Shown piece by piece: positions 1-6,546 of a DNA stretch of 7,429 nt. The position numbers and the translations under genes were made by a program. How positions within the stretch are numbered: position 1 is the stretch's first letter; each line of letters starts with the position of its first letter. Origin of the DNA: Oscillospiraceae bacterium (lineage in GTDB: Bacteria > Bacillota_A > Clostridia > Oscillospirales > Oscillospiraceae); the NCBI GenBank assembly GCA_015068055.1, contig SVLG01000077.1, forward strand, positions 1 through 7,429, read 5' to 3'. The notes beneath the pieces were generated by a model. The model saw only the letters and a list, made by a program, of their open reading frames with translations, had not been told where the DNA came from and did not search any database.

Positions 1-1
1 C

Positions 2-1906
2 CCGCTGGAGAAGGCGCGCCGCTTCTATGACTTCATCACTTTGAAGATGAAGTATAACTTCATGCCCCAGTATTTTACGCAGGTTAACATTGCCGAGAAC
101 GCGGCTTTGAACTTCAGCGGTGACTGCGGCGTGCTCACACTGCTCTTCATCACCCTTTGCCGCTGTGCCGGCATTCCCGCCCGTTGGGAGAGCGGCCTTA
201 CGGCGGAGCCTGCCTTCCTTGGCGCCCATGACTGGGCCCGCTTCTACGTTGCGCCCTATGGCTGGCTCTACGCCGACTGCTCCTACGGCACGGGTGCTGT
301 CCGCGCTGACAACGAGGAGCGCCGCAAGTTTTACTTTGGCAACCTGGATCCCTTCCGCATGGCGGCCAACCGTGCTTTCCAGGCCGACTTCACCGTGAAC
401 AAGCAGCATTGGCGCGCCGATCCCTGCGATAACCAGCTGGGCGAGATGGAGACGGGGGAACGCGGACTTACGCTGGATGAATTTGAGCGGAGCAAGGAAC
501 TGCTGGAATGCGAGGAAGTACAGACGCCCGAAAAGCGCTTCAGCGCTATCATTGAAAAGAACATGGAGGATATGATCCGTGATCTGCAGGGCTGTCTCCG
601 TATTCCAAGCGTCTATGTACATGACGAAAGTCCCTATCCTTACGGCAGGAAAATCCAGGAATGTCTGGAATATGTTCTGCACTCCGCGGAGTCCATGGGC
701 TTTGCGACCATGAATATGGATAACCATCTGGGCTGGTGCGAGTACGGTGAGGGCGAGGAGATGGTGGCCGTTCTGGGCCATCTGGACGTGGTACCCGAGG
801 GTGAGGACTGGACCCAGGAACCCTACGGCGCCAACATCGTGGGTGATAGGCTCTATGCCCGTGGCGCCATGGATGATAAGGGACCCAGTATGGCGGCACT
901 CTATGCGCTCAAGGCCATCAAGGACTCCGGCCTGCCTCTCAAGCGCCGTGTGCGTGTTCTCTTTGGCTGCAACGAAGAAAGCGGCAGCGCCGATATGAAG
1001 TATTACCGTGAACACGGCGGCGAGATGCCTGTCATGGGCTTTACTCCCGACGGTGAGTATCCTGTCATCAACGGAGAAAAGGGACTGATCAACGAAGCCT
1101 ACGCCTGCAGCTATGAGCAGAGCGGTCCCCTGTACCTCAAGGAGATCCGCGGCGGTACGGCTCATAACATCGTGCCTGACTACGCCAGAGCGGTGTTCCG
1201 CTGTGACGCGGCGCTGGCTGAAAAGATCGCGGAAACCAAAGCCGAGCGCGTCAGCTTCCGCAAGACCGACACCGGCATAATCATGGAAGCGGACGGCATC
1301 AATGCCCACGGCGGCACCCCAGAGGAGGGTATCAACGCCATTGGCCTGCTGCTGAAGGAAATGGCGAAGCTTCCTCTGGAGGGGCAGCTTGCCACTGCCA
1401 TCCGCTTCCTTGCGGAAAAGCTGGGCACGGAGTATGACGGGGCCTCTCTGGGCATCGCCATGGCGGATGAGCTTTCCGGCCCTCTGACCAACAACCTCGG
1501 CGTTATCGCAGGGGATGACAAGGGACTGGAGGTGAAGCTCAACTACCGCTACCCGGTGACCAAAAACTTCGACATGTGCGGCCCTGTTGTGCGTGCAGCC
1601 TTTGAGGCTGCCGGTTTCCGGCAGAGTGCGGCGTTGCATAAAAAGGCCCTCTATGTTCCCGCCGAAGACGAGCTCATTCAGCGGCTTATGAAGGTCTATA
1701 CCAGCTACACCGGGGACTTTGCTGCGCAGCCCAAGAGCATCGGCGGCGGCACCTATGCCAAGATGCTGCCCAACGTGGTGGCCTTTGGTCCCATCTTCCC
1801 CGGCGATGAGGTCCGTGAACATAAACCCGATGAGTTCATGGAACTGGGTCGTCTGAAGGACAACACCAACATTCTGGCGGAAGCGATTTACGCCCTTGCT
1901 ACCTGA
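2..1906 (+). CDS. Transglutaminase-like domain fused to M20 (PepV/Sapep-type) dipeptidase, 5' partial
   Basis: The frame is open from the left edge, so the true start lies outside the window; the TTG at 41 is an arbitrary in-frame codon. Residues below count from that TTG. The first ~150 residues look like the C-terminal part of a transglutaminase-like fold, with a Cys-His-Asp triad at C29 (GDCG), H63 (HDWARFY) and D79 (YADCSYG). From about residue 175 to 621 there is an M20 metallopeptidase with the full di-metal set: H247/D249 (GHLDVVP), D278 (MDDKGP), general base E312 and ligand E313 (NEESGS), D337 (TPDGEYP) and H594 near the end. Length and motifs fit PepV/Sapep dipeptidases, which remove N-terminal residues from dipeptides and short peptides with Zn or Mn. 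An internal start near 563-574 has no properly spaced ribosome binding site, so I read one fused polypeptide. The M20 call is firm. The transglutaminase-like call is good, but its activity could be peptidase rather than crosslinking. A hairpin terminator follows the TGA directly. Confidence 0.88.
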   Translation, partial: PLEKARRFYDFITLKMKYNFMPQYFTQVNIAENAALNFSGDCGVLTLLFITLCRCAGIPARWESGLTAEPAFLGAHDWARFYVAPYGWLYADCSYGTGAVRADNEERRKFYFGNLDPFRMAANRAFQADFTVNKQHWRADPCDNQLGEMETGERGLTLDEFERSKELLECEEVQTPEKRFSAIIEKNMEDMIRDLQGCLRIPSVYVHDESPYPYGRKIQECLEYVLHSAESMGFATMNMDNHLGWCEYGEGEEMVAVLGHLDVVPEGEDWTQEPYGANIVGDRLYARGAMDDKGPSMAALYALKAIKDSGLPLKRRVRVLFGCNEESGSADMKYYREHGGEMPVMGFTPDGEYPVINGEKGLINEAYACSYEQSGPLYLKEIRGGTAHNIVPDYARAVFRCDAALAEKIAETKAERVSFRKTDTGIIMEADGINAHGGTPEEGINAIGLLLKEMAKLPLEGQLATAIRFLAEKLGTEYDGASLGIAMADELSGPLTNNLGVIAGDDKGLEVKLNYRYPVTKNFDMCGPVVRAAFEAAGFRQSAALHKKALYVPAEDELIQRLMKVYTSYTGDFAAQPKSIGGGTYAKMLPNVVAFGPIFPGDEVREHKPDEFMELGRLKDNTNILAEAIYALAT

Positions 1907-1910
1907 CACA

Positions 1911-1942
1911 AAAGCCCCGGAATCTGCGGATTCCGGGGCTTT
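1911..1942 (+). terminator. Intrinsic terminator after the fused dipeptidase gene
   Basis: A perfect 14-bp stem (1911-1924 with 1929-1942) closes a TGCG tetraloop. The arms begin with AAA and end with TTT, with a GC-rich core (GCCCCGG/CCGGGGC). It starts 4 bases after the stop codon. The downstream T-tract is short and interrupted (TTTCTCTGCTT), so termination relies mainly on the strong stem. It separates this gene from the membrane protein operon. Confidence 0.9.
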
Positions 1943-1948
1943 CTCTGC

Positions 1949-1977
1949 TTGTAAAGGGCAGCGCTTCGTGCTAAACT
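1949..1977 (+). promoter_or_regulatory. Probable sigma-A promoter of the membrane protein/hydrolase operon
   Basis: TTGTAA (1949-1954) and TAAACT (1972-1977) are separated by exactly 17 bases, and the -10 box is preceded by TGC, an extended -10. The site lies just after the upstream terminator and about 35 bases before the first gene, which is the expected place. Each hexamer matches the consensus at 4 of 6 positions, so the extended -10 carries weight in this call. Confidence 0.55.
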
Positions 1978-2010
1978 GACAGCATTATCATAGAATCGGA
2001 GGGTTTCCCC

Positions 2011-2754
2011 ATGACTGTACTCCAGCAGATGAACAGCCTGCCTGTTTATCTTATCTGCGGCAGCATCATTCTCTTTGTGCTTTTAATGAGTCTCTTTTTT
2101 ATGCTTCGCGCCTGGCGGGCCGGCATTGCGGTCGGCATTGACAAGACAAAGCTGCGCCGGGCGGTTACCAGCAGCGTTACCTTTACGCTGCTGCCCAGCA
2201 TCAGCATTCTGCTGGGCGTCATTGCCCTTTCCGGCTCTCTGGGTGTGCCCCTGCCTTGGCTGCGCCTGAGCGTCATCGGTGCTCTGCACTATGAGACCAG
2301 CGTAGCAGACATCGCTGCCCGTGCCATTGGGCTCAGCGGCCTCAACATCAGCGAGATGACCGCCGAGGCCTATACTACCATCGGCCTTGTGATGGCTGCG
2401 GGTATCATCTGGGGCATGCTGCTGACGGTGCTTTTCAACAAGGCATATCTGAAGCGCCTTCGTAGGCCCCGGACGGAGAACACCGGTGAAAAGAAGAAGG
2501 GCAGGAGCTTCGGCGATGTGGCCATGACGGCCATGTTCATCGGTCTTGTGGCCGCCTATGTGGGCAGTTATGTGGGCACCTTTACCTCCACCGGCAACTT
2601 TATGCCGCTGATCGTGCTGGCCGTCAGTGCGGCGGCCATGGCTGTGTTTACGTATTTTAGCGAGAAAAAGGGTCAGAAATGGCTGGATAACTTCTCCGTG
2701 GCCGGCAGTATGCTCTGCGGCATGGCCGCTGCGGTGCTGGCCGGTGTGCTGTAA
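2011..2754 (+). CDS. DUF5058-like polytopic membrane protein
   Basis: This 247-residue protein is very hydrophobic, with about six likely membrane helices near residues 12-34, 52-75, 121-143, 168-190, 196-216 and 226-247. A basic cytoplasmic-looking loop lies at 144-166 (KRLRRPR, then EKKKGR). The segment around HYETSVADIAARAIGLS (93-109) sits between helices 2 and 3 and may re-enter the membrane. I recognise the overall pattern as DUF5058, a family without an assigned function; this is recall, not a search. ATG 2011 is set by GGAGGG at 1998-2003 with 7-base spacing. It is the first gene of a three-gene operon with a second membrane protein 14 bases downstream and an M20 hydrolase after that. 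Inferred role: one half of a carrier for a substrate or product of the hydrolase. No ATP-binding or substrate-binding protein is nearby, so an ABC system is unlikely. Confidence 0.75.
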   Translation: MTVLQQMNSLPVYLICGSIILFVLLMSLFFMLRAWRAGIAVGIDKTKLRRAVTSSVTFTLLPSISILLGVIALSGSLGVPLPWLRLSVIGALHYETSVADIAARAIGLSGLNISEMTAEAYTTIGLVMAAGIIWGMLLTVLFNKAYLKRLRRPRTENTGEKKKGRSFGDVAMTAMFIGLVAAYVGSYVGTFTSTGNFMPLIVLAVSAAAMAVFTYFSEKKGQKWLDNFSVAGSMLCGMAAAVLAGVL

Positions 2755-2768
2755 GGGAGGGAACGGAA

Positions 2769-3449
2769 ATGGATAAAAAGACTTTCTTTGAACAGTACAA
2801 CGCCCGTACCCATCTCTATGGTCGCATCGGCCTTGTGGCCGGTATGCTCATGATGCTGGGCTGTCCCTTTGCCATCGGGCTTACCCTCAACGCCATGCCG
2901 AATATCCCCGCCTTCTGGAAGGGCTTCGCGCAGGTGGCGGCGGTGTACATCCCCAGCTGCATTGTTGAGTTTCTGATCTATACCCCCATGATGGGTTCCG
3001 GCGGCAGCTATCTTGCCTTCATTACCGGCAACCTTATCAATATGAAGATCCCCTGCATGATGAATGCCCTCGGCATCACCGAGGCCGAGGCCGGCACCCC
3101 CGAGGCGGAGATCGTTTCCACCCTCTCCATCGCCGCCTCCGCTCTGACCACCACGGCGGTCATTGCCCTTGGGGTCCTGCTGCTCATCCCCCTGCAGCCG
3201 GTGCTGTCCAGCCCCGTGCTGGCCCCCGCCTTTGACAACGTGGTCCCCGCTCTTTTTGGTGCTCTGGCCTATCAGTATTTCCGCAAGGGCATGAAAATCG
3301 TGGCCATTCCTCTTACCGTGATGACAGTACTCTTTGTGGCAGTGCCCAGCCTGGTGGGCAGCGTGGGCTTCCTCATCATCCCCAGCGGTGCCATGGCCAT
3401 CGGTATCGGCTATGTCCTCTGGAAGCGTGAGCAGAAGGAGGCTGCATGA
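2769..3449 (+). CDS. Unnamed polytopic membrane protein, likely partner of the DUF5058-like protein
   Basis: I do not recognise this 226-residue family by name. It has about six hydrophobic segments near residues 18-40, 52-74, 119-142, 156-170, 176-196 and 199-217. A glycine-rich stretch at 75-88 (MGSGGSYLAFITGN) followed by NMKIPCMMNA (91-100) lies between segments 2 and 3. Such small-residue, polar motifs inside membrane regions often form substrate or ion sites in carriers, so this is the most likely functional core (inference). A short acidic loop follows at 104-115 (TEAEAGTPEAE), and the C-terminus is charged (KREQKEAA). GGGAGGG at 2755-2761 with 7-base spacing fixes the ATG. It starts 14 bases after the previous stop and its own stop overlaps the next start (ATGA), which suggests translational coupling. 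The likely role is second subunit of a two-protein transporter. Confidence 0.7.
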   Translation: MDKKTFFEQYNARTHLYGRIGLVAGMLMMLGCPFAIGLTLNAMPNIPAFWKGFAQVAAVYIPSCIVEFLIYTPMMGSGGSYLAFITGNLINMKIPCMMNALGITEAEAGTPEAEIVSTLSIAASALTTTAVIALGVLLLIPLQPVLSSPVLAPAFDNVVPALFGALAYQYFRKGMKIVAIPLTVMTVLFVAVPSLVGSVGFLIIPSGAMAIGIGYVLWKREQKEAA

Positions 3450-4882
3450 AGATCGTTGCCTTTGTGATTGGCCTTGTTGCGGGTCTGCTGCTGGTGGCCG
3501 TCGTGCGGACGCTGCTGCAGGGGCGCAGGGTTTCAGCCTATAAGCCCAACCCGGACAAGGCGAAAGAGGCGCTCTGCGCGGAAAAGCTCAGCGCCATGGT
3601 GCAGTGCGACACCACCTCCTACCGGGGCGTGGCCGAGCCGGAAAAGTTTCGCCGTTTCCACACCGTGCTGCGAAATCTGTTCCCCAGGGTTTTTGAAAGC
3701 TGCGAGGTTTTTGATATCGACGGCAGCCTTCTCCTTCGCTGGAAGGGCGAGAGCAGCGAGAAGCCGATCATGCTCATGAGCCATATGGACGTGGTGCCCG
3801 CCGGGCCCGGCTGGAGTCACGAGCCTTTTGGCGGCGAGATCGCAGACGGCAAGGTCTGGGGTCGCGGCAGCGGTGACACCAAGGCCAGCGTCATGGCCTT
3901 CTATCAGGCGGTGGAGGAACTGATCGCCGAGGGCTATGTGCCCGCAACGGACGTTTACCTCTGCTCCGGCTGTACCGAGGAGGTCGGCGGCGACGGCGCA
4001 CCCAAAATCGTGGCATGGCTCCGCGAGCACGGCGTTCATCTCGCCATGATCTGCGACGAGGGCGGCGGCATCATTGCCGAGCCCATCGGCGGTGTTCCCG
4101 GCTATTATGCCATGGTGGGCGTTTATGAGAAGGGCACGGGCAACCTGAAGTTTACCGCTCGATCTTCCGGTGGCCATGCCAGCGCCCCGGCGAAGAATAC
4201 ACCCGTAGCCCGTCTCGCCAAGTTCATTGCCCACGTGGAAAAGCACAACCCCATGACCGTGAAGTTTTCCCCCGAGGTGGAGGCTATGTTCTCCCGTCTG
4301 GCTCCCTATGCCTCCTTCCCGCTGCATCTGGTGCTGGGGAACCTCTGGCTCTTCAAACCGGTGCTGAAAAAGGTTATGCCCATGATCTCCCCGCAGGGGG
4401 CCGCCATGCTGCAGACCACCGTGGCCTTTACCATGCAGCGCGGCTCTGACGGCTATAACGTCATTCCTCAGGAGGCGTGGGTCACTGCCAATCTCCGCTT
4501 CATTCCCCATCAGAAGGTGGCGGAGAGCGTGAAGGTGCTGACGGAACTGGCCGCAAAGTACGATATTGAAACCGAGGTGGTGGACGCTAACGATCCCTCA
4601 CCCAGCCTTGATCTGCAGGGACGTGCCTTCCGCATTACCGAGGAGGCCATCCGCCGTGCCTTCCCGGGTCTGCCTGCCAGTCCCTATGTGGTCACCGGTG
4701 CCACGGACTGCCGCTTCTACACCGCGGATGTCACCGATGCCTGCGTCCGCTTTGCGCCCGTGGTCTTTGGCCCCGAGCAGATGAAGGGTATGCACGGCAT
4801 CGACGAGAACATCGAAACCAACTGCCTCCCCGGCGCGGTGGAGTATTATAAGACACTGATCCGCCTGCAGAAAGAGATGTAA
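3446..4882 (+). CDS. Membrane-anchored M20 hydrolase, carboxypeptidase S / PM20D1-like
   Basis: This 478-residue metallohydrolase begins with one membrane helix (residues 3-20) followed by basic residues R21, R27 and R28. The M20 di-metal site is complete: H113/D115 (SHMDVVP), D144 (GSGDTKA), general base E178 and ligand E179 (CTEEVGG), D204 (CDEGGG) and H450 (GMHGIDEN). H244 (GGHASAP) is the conserved dimerisation-domain histidine. The stretches GGHASAPAKNTP, NLWLFKPVL and NVIPQEAWVTANLRF follow the order and spacing I recall from mammalian PM20D1 and yeast CPS1 rather than PepV or DapE. CPS1 is a Gly-X carboxypeptidase, and PM20D1 makes and cleaves N-acyl amino acids. The substrate may therefore be N-blocked amino acids or dipeptides (inference). 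The ATG overlaps the previous stop, and AAGGAGG at 3435-3441 gives a short 4-base spacing. The basic side after the helix suggests, by the positive-inside rule, that the catalytic domain may face the cytoplasm. Confidence 0.87.
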   Translation: MKIVAFVIGLVAGLLLVAVVRTLLQGRRVSAYKPNPDKAKEALCAEKLSAMVQCDTTSYRGVAEPEKFRRFHTVLRNLFPRVFESCEVFDIDGSLLLRWKGESSEKPIMLMSHMDVVPAGPGWSHEPFGGEIADGKVWGRGSGDTKASVMAFYQAVEELIAEGYVPATDVYLCSGCTEEVGGDGAPKIVAWLREHGVHLAMICDEGGGIIAEPIGGVPGYYAMVGVYEKGTGNLKFTARSSGGHASAPAKNTPVARLAKFIAHVEKHNPMTVKFSPEVEAMFSRLAPYASFPLHLVLGNLWLFKPVLKKVMPMISPQGAAMLQTTVAFTMQRGSDGYNVIPQEAWVTANLRFIPHQKVAESVKVLTELAAKYDIETEVVDANDPSPSLDLQGRAFRITEEAIRRAFPGLPASPYVVTGATDCRFYTADVTDACVRFAPVVFGPEQMKGMHGIDENIETNCLPGAVEYYKTLIRLQKEM

Positions 4883-4884
4883 AG

Positions 4885-4916
4885 AAAAAACGGAAGCCTT
4901 TCGGCTTCCGTTTTTT
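4885..4916. terminator. Bidirectional terminator between convergent genes
   Basis: A perfect 14-bp stem (4885-4898 with 4903-4916) closes a TTTC loop. Six A's lead in and six T's lead out, so each strand has its own T-tract. It lies 2 bases after the hydrolase stop and 13 bases beyond the superoxide reductase stop on the other strand. One hairpin therefore ends both transcripts. Confidence 0.93.
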
Positions 4917-4929
4917 GATCGCTTTATGC

Positions 4930-5292
4930 TTACAGTTCGGTTTTCCACAGACCGTGGAGGTTGCAGTAAGCGTACACCGCGAGAGGCTTTTCCTCGTCGA
5001 GTACGAAGCCCACATTGGGTTCCTCGCCGGGGAGGAGCTTTTTGAGCTGTCCGCCCTTGTCGGTTTCCAGCCAGACCCACTCGATGAAGTGTTCCTCGCC
5101 CATGGGGTGATCCACCGCGCCGACGTTTACGTTGACAGCTCCGTCCTCCAGTGTGACAACGGGGATGTGCTTTTCGCCGCTGGCTTCCACGGTGTTGGGG
5201 ACGAGGGCCACGAGGGTTTCGGGGAGAGCTTCGGCACCGCCGATGGCGTAGACCAACTGACCCTTGCTGTTCTTAAAGAAGTTATATTTCAT
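4930..5292 (-). CDS. Superoxide reductase (desulfoferrodoxin family) lacking the desulforedoxin iron site
   Basis: The 120-residue protein reduces superoxide to hydrogen peroxide in the cytoplasm without making oxygen, the usual anaerobe defence. The active-site iron ligands are all visible: H42 (EKHIPVV), H62 (VDHPMGEE), H68 (EEHFIEW), and C110 with H113 (CNLHGLW). The conserved E40-K41 pair that guides superoxide is present. The N-terminus (FFKNSKGQLV, then GGAEALPETL) aligns in shape with desulfoferrodoxin domain I, but its four iron-binding cysteines are all replaced; C110 is the only cysteine in the protein. That resembles the class III type described for Treponema pallidum. The start is fixed by GGAGGA (minus strand, plus positions 5301-5306) with 8-base spacing. 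It appears to be transcribed alone, ending at the shared hairpin. The electron donor, often rubredoxin, is not encoded in the window. Confidence 0.93.
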   Translation of the reverse strand: MKYNFFKNSKGQLVYAIGGAEALPETLVALVPNTVEASGEKHIPVVTLEDGAVNVNVGAVDHPMGEEHFIEWVWLETDKGGQLKKLLPGEEPNVGFVLDEEKPLAVYAYCNLHGLWKTEL

Positions 5293-5339
5293 ATTTTAAT
5301 TCCTCCGTTTCATTTATTTTTGTTTTTCTTTATGATGTG

Positions 5340-5368
5340 AGTATAGCAGGAGGAATAGGATTTATCCG
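5340..5368 (-). promoter_or_regulatory. Candidate promoter of the superoxide reductase gene
   Basis: On the minus strand TATACT (plus positions 5340-5345) is preceded by TGC, giving an extended -10. The -35 position with a 17-base spacer (5363-5368) reads CGGATA and is poor, so this would be an extended -10 or activator-dependent promoter. It lies between the upstream gene's terminator and the superoxide reductase start, leaving a leader of about 40 bases. Confidence 0.45.
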
Positions 5369-5380
5369 TGATAAAATCAC
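5368..5380. promoter_or_regulatory. Candidate operator palindrome upstream of the superoxide reductase promoter
   Basis: GTGAT-AAA-ATCAC is a perfect 13-base inverted repeat touching the weak -35 region. It loosely resembles half-sites of the CRP/FNR family (GTGA...TCAC), but the spacing differs from the standard N6. Its position would suit an activator or redox regulator. It could be chance in an AT-rich spacer. Confidence 0.3.
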
Positions 5381-5381
5381 A

Positions 5382-5410
5382 AAAGGCCGCTGTTTTTCGC
5401 AGCGGCCTTT
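5382..5410 (-). terminator. Terminator of the opine dehydrogenase gene
   Basis: An 11-bp stem (5382-5392 with 5400-5410, AAAGGCCGCTG/CAGCGGCCTTT) closes a 7-base loop. On the minus strand the stem runs into TTTTGTGATTTT. It lies 13 bases beyond the stop of the opine dehydrogenase and before the superoxide reductase promoter, so the two minus-strand genes are probably separate transcription units. Confidence 0.85.
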
Positions 5411-5423
5411 GTGTATAGGAAAA

Positions 5424-6503
5424 TTAGCCTTCGCGGCACATCTTGATGAAGTCTTCCTTGCTGACGCCCTCAAGACCGAGGTTCTTCACGGTACGGCCTT
5501 CATCCATTTCGGGGATGATGAAGCGGCCGATGGTGATGATGGCGTCAATGCCGGGGGTGGGGATGCCGGCGATCTTGCCCATGGACTGCAGGGCCACCAG
5601 AGAGTAGGGAACGTCCTCCTGCAGATAACGGGTACGCATGGTCTTCTGGCCCTTGATGCCGGTGTAGGCCTTGGTGCAGTGGGTGATGACCTCGTACATA
5701 TTGTCGCCTTCGGTCTCGTAGACGTTCTTGTACTCCTCCACCAGGGGACGGATGGTGAGGCCGTAGGCCTCGGCCAGAGCCATACGCTCCTTATCCAGAG
5801 CGTCCACCACGGCGCCGATGCTGGGGGTGAAGTCCAGATAGTACTGGAAGTCATCCTGATGCTCGATCTTGGCGGTGTAGAGGATGGTGGGGGCGGGATG
5901 CATCATGGCGTTGAGGTTATCGAGGCTCACGCGCAGGATGTCATCGGCAAAGTTGAACTGGGGGATGGAGTCGGCGAACTTCTCCTTGAGGAGCTCGTTG
6001 TACTTGCAGGGATAGGCAGAGGCGGCGAAGCTGGCCTTCTGGCCGGCGACTTCGACGGTACCGATTTCCACGGCGCGGCAGGCAAAGAGCAGGGTGGAGG
6101 TGCCGGCGAGGATGATGTCGGCGGTGCAGCCGCATTCCTTCAGGGTATTCTTGAACTCCACGGGGCCCAGAGAGGCGTTGGGGTTCAGGACGACGATCTG
6201 GCCGTCCTTCAGATAGGGGGCCATCTTCCTGGCCATGTCCTTATGATAGATGGAGGGGAGAACGACAAGGATGATTTCGCAGCCTTCCATCACAGCGCCG
6301 ATGTCGGTGCTGGCCATCTGGATCTTACCAAAACCGGTGTAGTCGCTGTTGCCGCGGATGGTGACGCCGCCCAGCTCGTTGAGCTTGTCCACGGTGGGCT
6401 GGAACACGTCGAAAATCTTGGTTTCAAAGCCCTTCAGGGAGAGCCAGCCGGCAAAAGCCTGGCCGCCGTTGCCGCCGCCGATGATTGCAATGGGTTTCTT
6501 CAT
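5424..6503 (-). CDS. NAD(P)-dependent opine (octopine/nopaline-type) dehydrogenase
   Basis: The protein has 359 residues, the length I recall for the Arthrobacter enzyme N-(1-D-carboxyethyl)-L-norvaline dehydrogenase. Opine dehydrogenases reductively condense an amino acid with a 2-oxo acid, or run in reverse, using NADH or NADPH. Residues 1-185 form a Rossmann domain opening with IAIIGGGNGGQAFAG (nucleotide-binding GxGxxG). Acidic D32 (KIFDVF) near the end of the second strand is compatible with NAD. The C-terminal opine domain starts at about 190 and holds N196/N198 and H202 (NAMMHPAPT), plus R292 and D297 (RYLQEDVPY). H202 and D297 fall exactly where the catalytic dyad of the Arthrobacter enzyme is reported. 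The substrate pair cannot be read from sequence. No nicotianamine synthase-like gene is adjacent, so a metallophore role like staphylopine lacks support here. AGGAG lies 10 bases before the ATG. It has its own promoter and terminator. Confidence 0.9.
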   Translation of the reverse strand: MKKPIAIIGGGNGGQAFAGWLSLKGFETKIFDVFQPTVDKLNELGGVTIRGNSDYTGFGKIQMASTDIGAVMEGCEIILVVLPSIYHKDMARKMAPYLKDGQIVVLNPNASLGPVEFKNTLKECGCTADIILAGTSTLLFACRAVEIGTVEVAGQKASFAASAYPCKYNELLKEKFADSIPQFNFADDILRVSLDNLNAMMHPAPTILYTAKIEHQDDFQYYLDFTPSIGAVVDALDKERMALAEAYGLTIRPLVEEYKNVYETEGDNMYEVITHCTKAYTGIKGQKTMRTRYLQEDVPYSLVALQSMGKIAGIPTPGIDAIITIGRFIIPEMDEGRTVKNLGLEGVSKEDFIKMCREG

Positions 6504-6546
6504 TCTTCCTTTTCTCCTTTACATTGGTTTTTCGGGGGATTTGCCA

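Noticed and set aside
41..43. TTG at 41 as the start of the first gene
   Set aside because: The frame is open to the left edge, no ribosome binding site precedes the TTG, and starting there would cut off the N-terminal part of the transglutaminase-like fold.
563..574. Internal start producing a stand-alone dipeptidase
   Set aside because: The ATG at 563 has no Shine-Dalgarno sequence, and GGAGGA at 565-570 is only one base from the ATG at 572, too close to be efficient. A secondary product cannot be ruled out but is not supported.
1943..2010. Riboswitch or attenuator before the membrane protein operon
   Set aside because: After the upstream terminator only about 68 bases remain, mostly promoter; there is no room or paired structure for an aptamer.
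3533..4510. 325-codon minus-strand frame opposite the PM20D1-like hydrolase
   Set aside because: Antisense shadow: it lies fully inside a gene with a complete M20 active site, and its product is G/H/A-rich without recognisable domains.
4915..5340. 141-codon plus-strand frame opposite the superoxide reductase
   Set aside because: It starts inside the terminator and has no ribosome binding site, while the minus strand encodes all superoxide reductase ligands.
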